From the NCBI GenBank assembly GCA_031278075.1, contig JAITLE010000246.1, positions 1-12,118 of the forward strand: a stretch of 12,118 nt of DNA. Direction: 5' to 3'. Both the position numbers and the translations under genes were made by a program. A model generated the notes under the pieces. That model made no database searches, was not told where the DNA came from, and saw only the letters and a list, made by a program, of their open reading frames with translations. Below, piece after piece: positions 1 through 6,507 of the stretch. Numbering within the stretch: the first letter of the stretch is position 1; each line of letters opens with the position of its first letter. The DNA comes from Bifidobacteriaceae bacterium. GTDB lineage: Bacteria > Actinomycetota > Actinomycetes > Actinomycetales > WQXJ01.

Positions 1-1032
1 CGGGTAGACCTCCCAGGTGTCCTGGACGGCGCCGCAGTCCGAGGTGACGTAGCCGTCGAAGCCGTAGACGCGCCGCATCAGAGTCTCGACCGCGTACTTG
101 TTGGCGGGCACCGGCGTGCCCGGCGTGCCTGCCACGTCCTGGTATGAGAGCTCGGCCTTGATGGTCGGCTGGGCCGCGACAGCGGTGTAGTTCGGGTCGA
201 CGTTGACCGAGTTGTAGCTCGTCATCAGGCCCTTGGCGCCGTAGTCTTCGACCGCGATCCCGAATTGGGCGGTGTAATACTCGTGGAGCGACCGATCGGT
301 CAGGTTCGAGGTCCCGGAGTGCCGGTTGACCTCTGAGTTGTTCGCCAAGTAGTGCTTCGGGGTGGAGACCGCCTTCAGGTAGGAGTCCGTGGTCCCGCCG
401 ACCGAGTCCGGCAGCGATGTGTTGCGGTTGCCTTGCAGGCCCTGAGCGAATTGTCCGGCCAACTCGCCGGCCAGGAACGGGTCCTCGCCGTAAGACTCGT
501 CGGCGCGGCCCCAACGCGGATCGCGGGCCAGGTTGATGGTCGGCGACCAGTACGTCGCGCCCATGCACCAGGTGCTGATGGTGGCGCCAGGGGCGTTCAG
601 GCAGTCGTTGGTCTTGGCCCGGGCCTCGTCGGAGATCGCTGTGGTCATGGCGTGGACCAGGTCGCGGTCCCAGGTCGAGGCGATGCCTTGGCCCGTGGGG
701 AACTCCGTGGCCGCCCCGACACGGGCGACGCCGTGCAACGCCTCGTTCCAGTAGTTGTAGGAATGGACGCCGAGACGCTCGATCGCGGGCGCCTGGTACG
801 GCGCCATGAACATGCCGGTGAAGAACTGCGACGCCTTCTCCTCTTGGGTCATGCGGGACACCAGGTCCGCGGCGCGGACGTTGAAGGGCAGAGATTGGTC
901 GAGGTAGGGCAGGACTGGGTCCGCCTGCGCCTCGTCGGCGCCCAGTGTGGGCGCCAGTCCGATGGCGACGGCGGCCGCCAGCACTGCGGCGTGGAGGCGC
1001 CACCGCCGCGCCCGTTTGGTTGATGACTTCAT
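1..1032 (-). CDS. Secreted glycoside hydrolase family 3 enzyme, beta-xylosidase/beta-glucosidase type (partial, C-terminus off window)
   Basis: The reverse strand reads without a stop from an ATG at 1032 to the window edge, giving the first 344 residues. Residues 1-37 form a signal peptide: a basic start containing RARR, an Ala-rich hydrophobic core, and a likely cleavage site after AQA at 35-37. The GH3 TIM-barrel domain follows, with family motifs WNEALHGVA (95-103), DPRWGRADESYGEDP (171-185), KHY (226-228) and VTSDCGAV (329-336). Asp332 is the expected catalytic nucleophile. The acid/base residue, usually in the C-terminal domain, lies outside the window. The WNEALHGVA and DPRWGR signatures are most like the beta-xylosidase/arabinosidase branch of GH3, but substrate cannot be settled from half a protein. 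The start is supported by an upstream AGGAGA ribosome binding site 5-6 bases away. The enzyme would act outside the cell, releasing monosaccharides for the importer encoded nearby. Confidence 0.93.
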   Translation of the reverse strand, partial: MKSSTKRARRWRLHAAVLAAAVAIGLAPTLGADEAQADPVLPYLDQSLPFNVRAADLVSRMTQEEKASQFFTGMFMAPYQAPAIERLGVHSYNYWNEALHGVARVGAATEFPTGQGIASTWDRDLVHAMTTAISDEARAKTNDCLNAPGATISTWCMGATYWSPTINLARDPRWGRADESYGEDPFLAGELAGQFAQGLQGNRNTSLPDSVGGTTDSYLKAVSTPKHYLANNSEVNRHSGTSNLTDRSLHEYYTAQFGIAVEDYGAKGLMTSYNSVNVDPNYTAVAAQPTIKAELSYQDVAGTPGTPVPANKYAVETLMRRVYGFDGYVTSDCGAVQDTWEVYP

Positions 1033-1154
1033 CGGTTCTCCTATGAACAGTTGGCTGTGGGGTACTGCCCTCGCGTGAGCCGCCTAGCGCTTGGCTGGTG
1101 GCCCCGAACTGTGGTTCTGGCGGCATGGCCAGGGGGCCCGGGGCTATTCAGACA

Positions 1155-1170
1155 AAGCGGCCGGCCGCTT
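1155..1170. promoter_or_regulatory. Perfect 16-bp palindrome upstream of the GH3 gene
   Basis: AAGCGGCCGGCCGCTT is perfectly self-complementary over all 16 bases, about 125 bp upstream of the GH3 start codon. It has no central loop, so it fits a protein-binding site better than an RNA hairpin. A run of G and C in a GC-rich genome makes the inner 12 bases less surprising, but the flanking AA/TT extends the symmetry. No regulator is identified. Confidence 0.4.
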
Positions 1171-1177
1171 CGCGAAC

Positions 1178-1191
1178 GAATACGAGTATTC
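1178..1191. promoter_or_regulatory. Candidate operator, 14-bp inverted repeat GAATAC-GA-GTATTC
   Basis: Two 6-bp arms, GAATAC and GTATTC, flank a 2-bp centre. The AT-rich composition stands out in the surrounding GC-rich DNA. The site overlaps the best available -10-like hexamer (AATACT on the minus strand) for the GH3 gene, so a bound protein would block transcription there. LacI-family and ROK regulators both use AT-rich inverted repeats of about this size. The arms do not match those of the repeat at 3532-3553, so a common regulator is not shown. Confidence 0.4.
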
Positions 1192-1419
1192 CTGGGTACG
1201 AGCCTCAAATGCAAGTCCTGTCCAGGTTGGAGCGGGCCGAAGGCCGTCTACGCGGGGGATTATGGCTGGTGGCCTGCGGTAGCGCCCGCCACGGAGCGTG
1301 GGCTGGGACCGGCGGCACGGCATCGTGCGCTGAGGCATTTGACTTCGGATGATAAACGTGACGGCTACCCGGATTCGGGGCAGCATTCAGTCACGGAAGG
1401 CAAGCTGACCAGGAGAATC

Positions 1420-1463
1420 GCGGCCGCCGGCGCCGCTTGGACGGACGCGGCGCTGGCGCCTGC
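1420..1463 (-). terminator. GC-rich hairpin after the ROK/ATPase operon, possible terminator
   Basis: The core stem pairs 1430-1436 with 1447-1453 (7 perfect pairs, 10-base loop). It extends outward to 1420/1463 with one C-C opposition and two positions that are G-U in plus-strand RNA or A-C in minus-strand RNA. It begins about 34 bases past the TAG stop of the minus-strand ATPase gene, which is the right place for a terminator. There is no U tract, as is common in high-GC actinobacteria. The surrounding DNA is very rich in GCC and GGC, which lowers confidence. Confidence 0.4.
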
Positions 1464-1496
1464 CGGCGCCGCCCGCGCGACCGACCGCGCCGCCGC

Positions 1497-2342
1497 CTAC
1501 GCCGCTGTCGGCGCGACCAGCGCGCCGCGGCGCTGAATGGCTCGCGTCAGATCGTTCGGGGCGCCGGTGATCGCGGCGATGATGTCCTCGTAGCTGGTGT
1601 CGCGCATCTGGCCCTCGCCGTTGATGCGGCCGTGACGCATGATCACCACGCGGTCGGCGACAGCCTGGACGTCCGCCAAGGTGTGGCTGATGAACATCAC
1701 GCCGTAACCCAGATCGCGCAACCGCTCGATCAGATTGAGCACCTCGGCGGTCTGGGCCACCGAAAGGGAACTGGTCGGCTCGTCCATGATGAGCAGGCGG
1801 GGCGAGCCCAACAACGCGCGCGCTATCGCCGTGATCTGCCGCTGGCCCGCGGAAAGAGTGGAGACCAAAGTGTGGACGGAGGGCAGACGGGCGCCTAAAT
1901 CGGCCAGCACTTGGCGGGCGCGCAGCTCCATCTTCTCCTCGCTCAACACGTTGCGCCGGGCGAGCTCCCGCCCCAAGAACATGTTCTGCATAATGGTCAG
2001 GTTGTCGCACAACGCGAGTTCTTGGAAGACCGAGGCGACGCCCATGTCTTGGGCGGCCGACGGGTTCGGGATGGTCTCGGGGAGCCCGTCCCAATAGATT
2101 TGGCCGGAATCCGGCTGGTACAGCCCGGCGATGGTCTTGGCCAAGACGGACTTCCCGGCGGCGTTGTCGCCCACGACCGCCACGACCTCGCGTGGGTAGA
2201 TGTCGAAGTCGATCTGGTTCAGAGCCTTGACCGAGCGGAAGGCTTTGCTGACTTTGCGCAGCGCCAAGACGGGCCGCCGGGCCGATGCCGTGTGGGGGCC
2301 CGCAGCGTTCCGGGACCAGGTCGCGTTGCTGTTGTTCTTCAT
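1497..2342 (-). CDS. Single-domain sugar-type (CUT2/FrcA-like) ABC transporter ATPase without an adjacent permease
   Basis: This 281-residue protein would power sugar uptake as an ATP-binding subunit at the inner face of the membrane. Motifs: Walker A GDNAAGKS (58-65), Q-loop Gln107 in VFQELAL, signature LSAGQRQ (163-169), Walker B LLIMDE (183-188) with catalytic Glu188, and H-loop His220 in FISHT. Most carbohydrate-type CUT2 ATPases are double-domain proteins of about 500 residues. This one is a single domain, as in FrcA of the fructose importer. Two conserved glycines are alanine here: Walker A GxxA and signature LSAGQ. About 24 residues of low-homology N-terminal extension precede the domain. 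Its ATG overlaps the ROK stop as ATGA, and an AGAGGTG ribosome binding site sits 5 bases upstream inside the ROK gene, so the two are translationally coupled. No membrane or binding-protein partner is on this strand. It may serve a permease elsewhere or the divergent importer; that is inference. Confidence 0.88.
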   Translation of the reverse strand: MKNNSNATWSRNAAGPHTASARRPVLALRKVSKAFRSVKALNQIDFDIYPREVVAVVGDNAAGKSVLAKTIAGLYQPDSGQIYWDGLPETIPNPSAAQDMGVASVFQELALCDNLTIMQNMFLGRELARRNVLSEEKMELRARQVLADLGARLPSVHTLVSTLSAGQRQITAIARALLGSPRLLIMDEPTSSLSVAQTAEVLNLIERLRDLGYGVMFISHTLADVQAVADRVVIMRHGRINGEGQMRDTSYEDIIAAITGAPNDLTRAIQRRGALVAPTAA

Positions 2343-3526
2343 ACCGTCACCTCTACTGACTTGGTGGGTAGTTCGACCGCGTCGATCGCCAGGGCCGCCG
2401 CGCCGAGCACCGCGGCCTCTTCGCCGAGCGCCGAGAGCTGGATTTGGGGCGGGTCGAGCGGGTTGTGCAGCGCCAGGCGCTCGAAGGCGGCTTGCAGCGG
2501 CATCAGCAGGAGCGGCCCGGCGGCCGCCAACTCGCCGCCGACCACGATCATCTCGGGGTTGATCGTGTTGTACAGCGCGGCCAGGGCGACTGCCACGTGG
2601 CGGGCGGCGTCGCTGATCATGCGGGAGGCGCCCAGGTCGCCCTGCTTCGCGAGGCCGATCACGTCGCGCAGGGTGGCGGGGCCGACCGCTTGTTCGGCGG
2701 CGAGTCCGATGGCCCGGGAGTTGACGACCACCTCGAGGCAGCCGCGGTTGCCGCAGCGGCACAGCTCGCCGTTGTCGACCACGCGGATGTGGCCGATCTC
2801 TCCCGCCGCGCCGGTGCCGCCGCGCAGCACTTCCCCGCCGATGTAGATGCCGGCGCCCACGCCGTGTCCCACGGAGAGGAACGCGGCCGATTGGACGCCG
2901 CGGGCCACGCCCTGCCGCGCCTCGCCGAGCATGGCCAGGTTCGCGTCGTTGTCCGCCACGACGGGTTTGCCCAGACGTTGCGCCATCGATTCGGCGATCC
3001 GGACCTCGTCCCAGCCGCGGAGCAGCCCGGGCACAGCCAACATGTCGGTCTTGCGGTTGTAGGGGGCGCAGATCCCGAGCGCGGCGCCCACCAGTTCGCC
3101 TTCGGGGGCGCCGATGCCGTCCAGCATGTCCGCGATCAGCTGCGCCGCGCGGTCCATGCCCGTGTCGGCGCGGTGGTCGGCGGCGAGCGGCATCCGCTGG
3201 GCTGCGACGACGGTCATCATCGGATCGGAGAGCACGACGCGCAGCGCGCGCGATGAGAAGTGCAGCCCGGCGACCAGTCCGAGTTCCCGCGAGAACGTGA
3301 CCTGCAACGCCCTGCGGCCGGAGCGGATGACCTGCTGGGTGGTCACGACCCCGTTCGCGACCAACTCGCCGACGATGGTCGAGACCGTGGCGGCGGACAG
3401 TCCGGTGGCGGCTGAGAGTTCTACCTGGGTCATGCCGCCCAAGCGGCGTATCACGTCAATGATCAACCGTCGGTTTGTCTCGCGGATTGAAGTCTGCGGC
3501 CCGAGTGGGCCTTTGGGCATGGCCAC
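2339..3526 (-). CDS. ROK-family transcriptional repressor (XylR/NagC-like)
   Basis: This is a 395-residue sugar-responsive DNA-binding regulator. An N-terminal winged helix-turn-helix (about 15-78, core 32-61) is followed by a ROK sugar-kinase-like domain. Visible ROK marks are DNDAN (192-196, including the position of the kinase catalytic Asp), a glycine-rich VGHGVGAG segment (219-226), and the zinc signature His246 with Cys256, Cys258 and Cys263 in CxCGxxGCxE (256-265). Size and layout are normal for ROK repressors, which bind sugar and leave the operator. It is divergent from the ChvE/MmsAB importer and coupled by ATGA overlap to a sugar-type ATPase, so it most likely controls these genes, perhaps with xylose or a related sugar as inducer. 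The start is uncertain: GTG at 3526 or ATG at 3520 (393 residues). No good ribosome binding site precedes either, but a TAGAAT -10-like box ends 6 bases before the GTG, suggesting a leaderless message. Confidence 0.93.
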   Translation of the reverse strand: MAMPKGPLGPQTSIRETNRRLIIDVIRRLGGMTQVELSAATGLSAATVSTIVGELVANGVVTTQQVIRSGRRALQVTFSRELGLVAGLHFSSRALRVVLSDPMMTVVAAQRMPLAADHRADTGMDRAAQLIADMLDGIGAPEGELVGAALGICAPYNRKTDMLAVPGLLRGWDEVRIAESMAQRLGKPVVADNDANLAMLGEARQGVARGVQSAAFLSVGHGVGAGIYIGGEVLRGGTGAAGEIGHIRVVDNGELCRCGNRGCLEVVVNSRAIGLAAEQAVGPATLRDVIGLAKQGDLGASRMISDAARHVAVALAALYNTINPEMIVVGGELAAAGPLLLMPLQAAFERLALHNPLDPPQIQLSALGEEAAVLGAAALAIDAVELPTKSVEVTV

Positions 3527-3531
3527 CAGGG

Positions 3532-3553
3532 AATTCTACCAAAGTGTTGAATT
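3532..3553. promoter_or_regulatory. Candidate ROK operator in the divergent intergenic region
   Basis: Arms AATTCTAC (3532-3539) and GTTGAATT (3546-3553) form an inverted repeat with 7 of 8 positions paired and a 6-base spacer. It is an AT-rich island in GC-rich DNA. The left arm overlaps the ROK gene's TAGAAT box, and the right arm overlaps TTGAAT (3547-3552), the best -35-like hexamer facing the sugar-binding-protein gene. ROK repressors such as NagC, Mlc and XylR bind AT-rich inverted repeats with a similar spacer and often repress themselves. Assignment to this ROK protein is inferred from position. Confidence 0.55.
3533..3538 (-). promoter_or_regulatory. -10 box (TAGAAT) of the ROK gene, near-leaderless transcript
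   Basis: Read on the minus strand, the hexamer is TAGAAT, a good match to the sigma-70-type -10 consensus. Transcription would begin 6-7 bases further on, at about 3526, which is the G of the GTG start codon. No convincing -35 is seen 17-18 bases upstream. Leaderless messages with a TANNNT box just before the start codon are common in actinobacteria, and the lack of a ribosome binding site agrees with this. Confidence 0.45.
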
Positions 3554-3586
3554 AGTGCGCCGAAGTAACAATTGGGTAACGATGCG

Positions 3587-3613
3587 CCTTGGGTTCGGGC
3601 GGCGAAGCCAAGG
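3587..3613. repeat. Inverted repeat CCTTGG/CCAAGG upstream of the sugar-binding-protein gene
   Basis: CCTTGG (3587-3592) and CCAAGG (3608-3613) are perfect complements separated by 15 bases. The repeat lies between the candidate operator and the gene at 3721. It could be a second operator for the divergent region or a leader-RNA hairpin. Just downstream, TAGCGT (3619-3624) is a possible -10 but lacks a matching -35. Confidence 0.3.
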
Positions 3614-3720
3614 TGGGGTAGCGTCCTTGCTGATGCCGCCCCCGATGTGGCGGGCGGCGCGCCAAGCCAACGGCCGAAGGAGCGCCTGAGGCCGCGCAAT
3701 CGATAACGAAGGGAGACCTG

Positions 3721-4866
3721 ATGGGACTGCGTAAGTCTGCGGCCTTGCTGGCCGGTGTGGCCCTGGCTCTGACCAGCCTGGCAGCCTGCGGAAACGAGAC
3801 CAAGAACGACGCCACCCCGACGGGCGGCGCCACGGGCGCCACGGGCGCCGTGAACCCGGATGCGGGTGACACGCTGGTCGGCATCACCATGCCGACCGTC
3901 AGCCTGGAGCGCTGGAACAACGACGGTAGCGAGCTCAAAGCCAAACTCGAGGCGATGGGGTACAAGACTTCGCTCGAATACGGCAACGACCTGCCCGAGC
4001 AGCAAATCCTGCAAATCGAGAACCAGATCAACGCTGGCGCCAAGATCCTGGTGATCGCGTCCATCGACGGCAGCTCGCTGGGCACCACCGTGGCCAAGGC
4101 CAAGGCGGCGGGCATCACGGTCATCGGCTACGACCGCCTGCTCCTGCAGACCGGTGACATCGACTACTACGCGACCTTCGACAACTACCGTGTCGGGCAG
4201 ATGCAAGGCGAGTACATCGTCGAGGCGCTGGATCTGGAGAACGCGGCCGGCCCGTTCAACTTCGAGCCTTTCGCGGGCAGCCCGGACGACAACAACGCCG
4301 GACTGTTCTTCAAGGGCGCATGGGACGTGCTGAGCCCCTACGTCGACTCCGGCAAGCTGGTCATCCAGTCGGAGACCGGCAAGAAGGCCACGGGCAACTG
4401 GCAGGACATCGGCATCCTGTCCTGGAAGTCCGCCACCGCCCAGTCTGAGATGGAGAACCGCCTCAACTCGTTCTACCGCGACAAGAAGGTGGACGTGGTG
4501 CTCTCGCCGAACGACTCGCTGGCCCTGGGGATCGCGCAAGCCCTCGAGACCGGCGGCTACACGGTGGGCGGCGACTGGCCCGTGCTGACCGGGCAGGACG
4601 GCGACATCGCCAACGTCAAGAACATCTTGGCCGGCAAGCAGTCGATGACGGTGTGGAAGGACACGCGTGACCTGGCCGCGGCCGTCGCCGACATGGTGGA
4701 CCAGATCGCCAAGGGCGAGACGGTGACGGTCAACGACACCACGACCTACGACACTGGCGTCAAAGTGGTTCCGACGTACCAGCTCGATCCGAAGGTCGTG
4801 ACCAAGGACACAGTCGAGACCGAGTTGGTGGGCTCCGGCTTCATCGACGCGGCCGATCTGCAATAG
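3721..4866 (+). CDS. chvE: Multiple-monosaccharide ABC importer, substrate-binding lipoprotein (ChvE-like)
   Basis: This 381-residue lipoprotein captures monosaccharides outside the membrane and delivers them to the permease. Residues 1-22 are a lipoprotein signal peptide with lipobox LAAC (20-23), so mature Cys23 would be lipidated. A Thr/Gly/Ala-rich linker (about 31-48) tethers a periplasmic-binding-protein type I fold starting near VGITMPTVSLERW. That opening, the QILQIENQINAGAK stretch and the two-lobe layout resemble ChvE, which binds xylose, glucose, galactose and arabinose in other bacteria. The actual ligand here is unknown. The ATG has a GAAGGGAG ribosome binding site 5 bases upstream. 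It is the first gene of a plus-strand operon with the ATPase and permease, divergent from the ROK regulator. A stable hairpin after it may keep its message level above that of the downstream genes. Naming it XylF is possible, but the partner genes favour the ChvE/Mms group. Confidence 0.92.
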   Translation: MGLRKSAALLAGVALALTSLAACGNETKNDATPTGGATGATGAVNPDAGDTLVGITMPTVSLERWNNDGSELKAKLEAMGYKTSLEYGNDLPEQQILQIENQINAGAKILVIASIDGSSLGTTVAKAKAAGITVIGYDRLLLQTGDIDYYATFDNYRVGQMQGEYIVEALDLENAAGPFNFEPFAGSPDDNNAGLFFKGAWDVLSPYVDSGKLVIQSETGKKATGNWQDIGILSWKSATAQSEMENRLNSFYRDKKVDVVLSPNDSLALGIAQALETGGYTVGGDWPVLTGQDGDIANVKNILAGKQSMTVWKDTRDLAAAVADMVDQIAKGETVTVNDTTTYDTGVKVVPTYQLDPKVVTKDTVETELVGSGFIDAADLQ

Positions 4867-4891
4867 GCGCTGACCGCGCCAACTGAGTCGC

Positions 4892-4930
4892 GCCGCGCCC
4901 CGGTCCGAGCATGATGGCCCGGGGCGCGGC
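4892..4930 (+). other. Intercistronic mRNA hairpin between binding protein and ATPase genes
   Basis: Positions 4892-4903 and 4919-4930 are perfectly complementary over 12 bp (GCCGCGCCCCGG and its complement), with a 15-base loop. It starts 25 bases after the binding-protein stop and ends 35 bases before the ATPase start. There is no U tract, so full termination is unlikely. In other importer operons, hairpins at this position protect the upstream binding-protein message or attenuate the downstream genes. Either would give the usual excess of binding protein over membrane subunits. Confidence 0.65.
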
Positions 4931-4965
4931 CGTCCCATGTCGGTCGAATCCAAGGAACCAACAAG

Positions 4966-6507
4966 ATGCAAGACACCCCAATTTTGTCCATGGAGTCCAT
5001 CTCCATGGAATTCCCCGGCGTCAAGGCGCTGTCAAATGTCACCTTCAAGGTGAGACAGGGAGCGATTCACGCGATCTGCGGTGAGAACGGGGCCGGCAAG
5101 TCGACTTTGATGAAGGTCCTGTCCGGCGTCCACCCCCATGGCTCCTATAGCGGAGACATCACCTTCCAATCCAGTCCGTGCCATTTCCGGAGCCTCAGAG
5201 ATTCCGAACGCCGCGGCATCGTGATCATCCACCAAGAACTGGCGCTCATCCCGTTTCTTTCCATCGCGGAGAATATCTTCCTGGGCAACGAGCAGGCCCG
5301 GGCGGGCGTGATCGACTGGAGCAAAGTCCAACAGCGTGCTGGCGGTCTGATGCGACGCGTCGGCCTGAACGAGCATCCGATGACCCGGATCGTGGACATC
5401 GGCGTCGGCAAACAGCAGCTCGTGGAGATCGCGAAAGCCCTGGCCAAGCGTGTCGAGCTGTTGATCCTCGACGAGCCGACGGCGGCGCTCAACGACGAGG
5501 ACTCGGCCCACCTGCTCGGCTTGGTGCAGCAACTGCGGGACCAGGGAGTGACCTGCGTGATCATCTCCCACAAACTGAGCGAGATCATCGGGATCGCGGA
5601 TTCGATCACCGTGCTGAGGGACGGCGAGGTCGTGGAGACGCTCCACGCCGCCGACGGTCCCATCACCGAGGAACGGCTGATCAAGGACATGGTGGGGCGG
5701 GAGCTCAGCTCCCGCTTTCCCGACCACGTGTCCAACGCCGGCGAGGAGGCCTTTCGGCTGGCGGACTGGACGGTCTACCACCCGATCGACACAGAACGGA
5801 AAGTGGTCGACGGCGCCAACCTGGTGGTCCGCGGTGGCGAGGTGGTGGGATTGGCCGGATTGATGGGATCGGGCCGCACCGAGATGGCGATGAGCGTGTT
5901 CGGGCGCAGTTACGGGACCAAGATCAGCGGCCAGCTCTACCTGGGCGGCAAACCTGCCGAGACCAAAAGGGTGTCCGATGCCGTCGCCCAAGGCATCGCA
6001 TATGTCTCGGAGGACCGCAAGCGGTACGGGCTGAACCTGATCCAGTCGGTGCGGGAGAACATGACCGTCGCGGCTTTGCGGAACCTGGCCAAGGGAGGCG
6101 TGATCGAGGCGGCCGCCGAGGCCGCCGCCGCGGAACGCCTGCGGCGGGAGCTGACCGTCAAGACGCCGTCCGTCGAGGCGCCGGTGCTGAAGCTTTCCGG
6201 CGGCAACCAGCAGAAGGTGTCTTTGGCGAAGTGGGTCTACACCGACCCGGACGTGTTGATCTTGGACGAGCCGACCCGTGGGATCGACGTGGGCGCGAAG
6301 TTCGAGATCTACACCATCATCAACCGCTTGGCCCAACAAGGCAAAGCGGTCATTGTGATCAGCTCCGAGCTGCCCGAGCTGATCGGGATCTGCGACCGGA
6401 TCTACACCATTTCTGAGGGGCGCATCACGGGTGACGTGGCACGCGCTGACGCCACTCAGGAACACCTGATGAAACTCATGACAATCGAGACGAAGGATCA
6501 AGTCTGA
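4966..6507 (+). CDS. mmsA: Multiple-monosaccharide ABC importer, double-domain ATPase (MmsA/GguA-like)
   Basis: This 513-residue cytoplasmic ATPase powers sugar import and has the two nucleotide-binding domains usual for CUT2 transporters. Domain 1: Walker A GENGAGKS (39-46), a degenerate signature VGKQQ, Walker B with Asp169-Glu170 and H-loop His202. Domain 2: a degenerate Walker A region (GLMGSGRTE), intact signature LSGGNQQ (410-416), Walker B Asp434-Glu435 and Ser466-Ser467 where the H-loop His would be. This asymmetry is normal in the family. The SGVHPHGSYSGDI stretch after Walker A is typical of the GguA/MmsA and XylG groups. Length is as expected. The ATG follows an AAGGA ribosome binding site 9 bases upstream. 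Its TGA shares one base with the permease ATG, indicating coupled translation. Confidence 0.95.
   Translation: MQDTPILSMESISMEFPGVKALSNVTFKVRQGAIHAICGENGAGKSTLMKVLSGVHPHGSYSGDITFQSSPCHFRSLRDSERRGIVIIHQELALIPFLSIAENIFLGNEQARAGVIDWSKVQQRAGGLMRRVGLNEHPMTRIVDIGVGKQQLVEIAKALAKRVELLILDEPTAALNDEDSAHLLGLVQQLRDQGVTCVIISHKLSEIIGIADSITVLRDGEVVETLHAADGPITEERLIKDMVGRELSSRFPDHVSNAGEEAFRLADWTVYHPIDTERKVVDGANLVVRGGEVVGLAGLMGSGRTEMAMSVFGRSYGTKISGQLYLGGKPAETKRVSDAVAQGIAYVSEDRKRYGLNLIQSVRENMTVAALRNLAKGGVIEAAAEAAAAERLRRELTVKTPSVEAPVLKLSGGNQQKVSLAKWVYTDPDVLILDEPTRGIDVGAKFEIYTIINRLAQQGKAVIVISSELPELIGICDRIYTISEGRITGDVARADATQEHLMKLMTIETKDQV

Larger units (their letters stand above)
1033..1496. other. Intergenic region upstream of the GH3 gene
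   Basis: This 464-bp stretch lies between the GH3 start and the stop of the sugar-type ATPase gene, both on the minus strand. It should hold the GH3 promoter and the end of the ROK/ATPase transcript. Open frames here are Trp- and Arg-rich, lack a convincing ribosome binding site and resemble no family I recognise, so I call no gene. The visible structure is two palindromes (1155-1170 and 1178-1191) and a hairpin (1420-1463), listed separately. A weak minus-strand promoter could be TTGCAT, an 18-base spacer and AATACT, with the -10 inside the second palindrome (complement of 1185-1190). I hold that assignment loosely. Confidence 0.6.

Noticed and set aside
1051..1536. Plus-strand frame of 161 codons across the GH3/ATPase gap
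   Set aside because: It has no ribosome binding site, an odd Trp/Arg/Ala-rich composition, overlaps the end of the ATPase gene and matches no family I know.
3541..3720. Riboswitch upstream of the importer
   Set aside because: I see no conserved riboswitch core; only short inverted repeats better explained as protein sites.
3463..4971. Open frame of 502 codons antisense to the ChvE-like gene
   Set aside because: It is the complement of a well-supported lipoprotein gene. The protein is His/Arg/Val-rich with no recognisable domain; GC-rich codon bias creates such long antisense frames.
5032..6501. Open frame of 489 codons antisense to the MmsA-like ATPase gene
   Set aside because: The plus strand has every expected ABC motif at full length. 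The antisense product has none and is compositionally odd.
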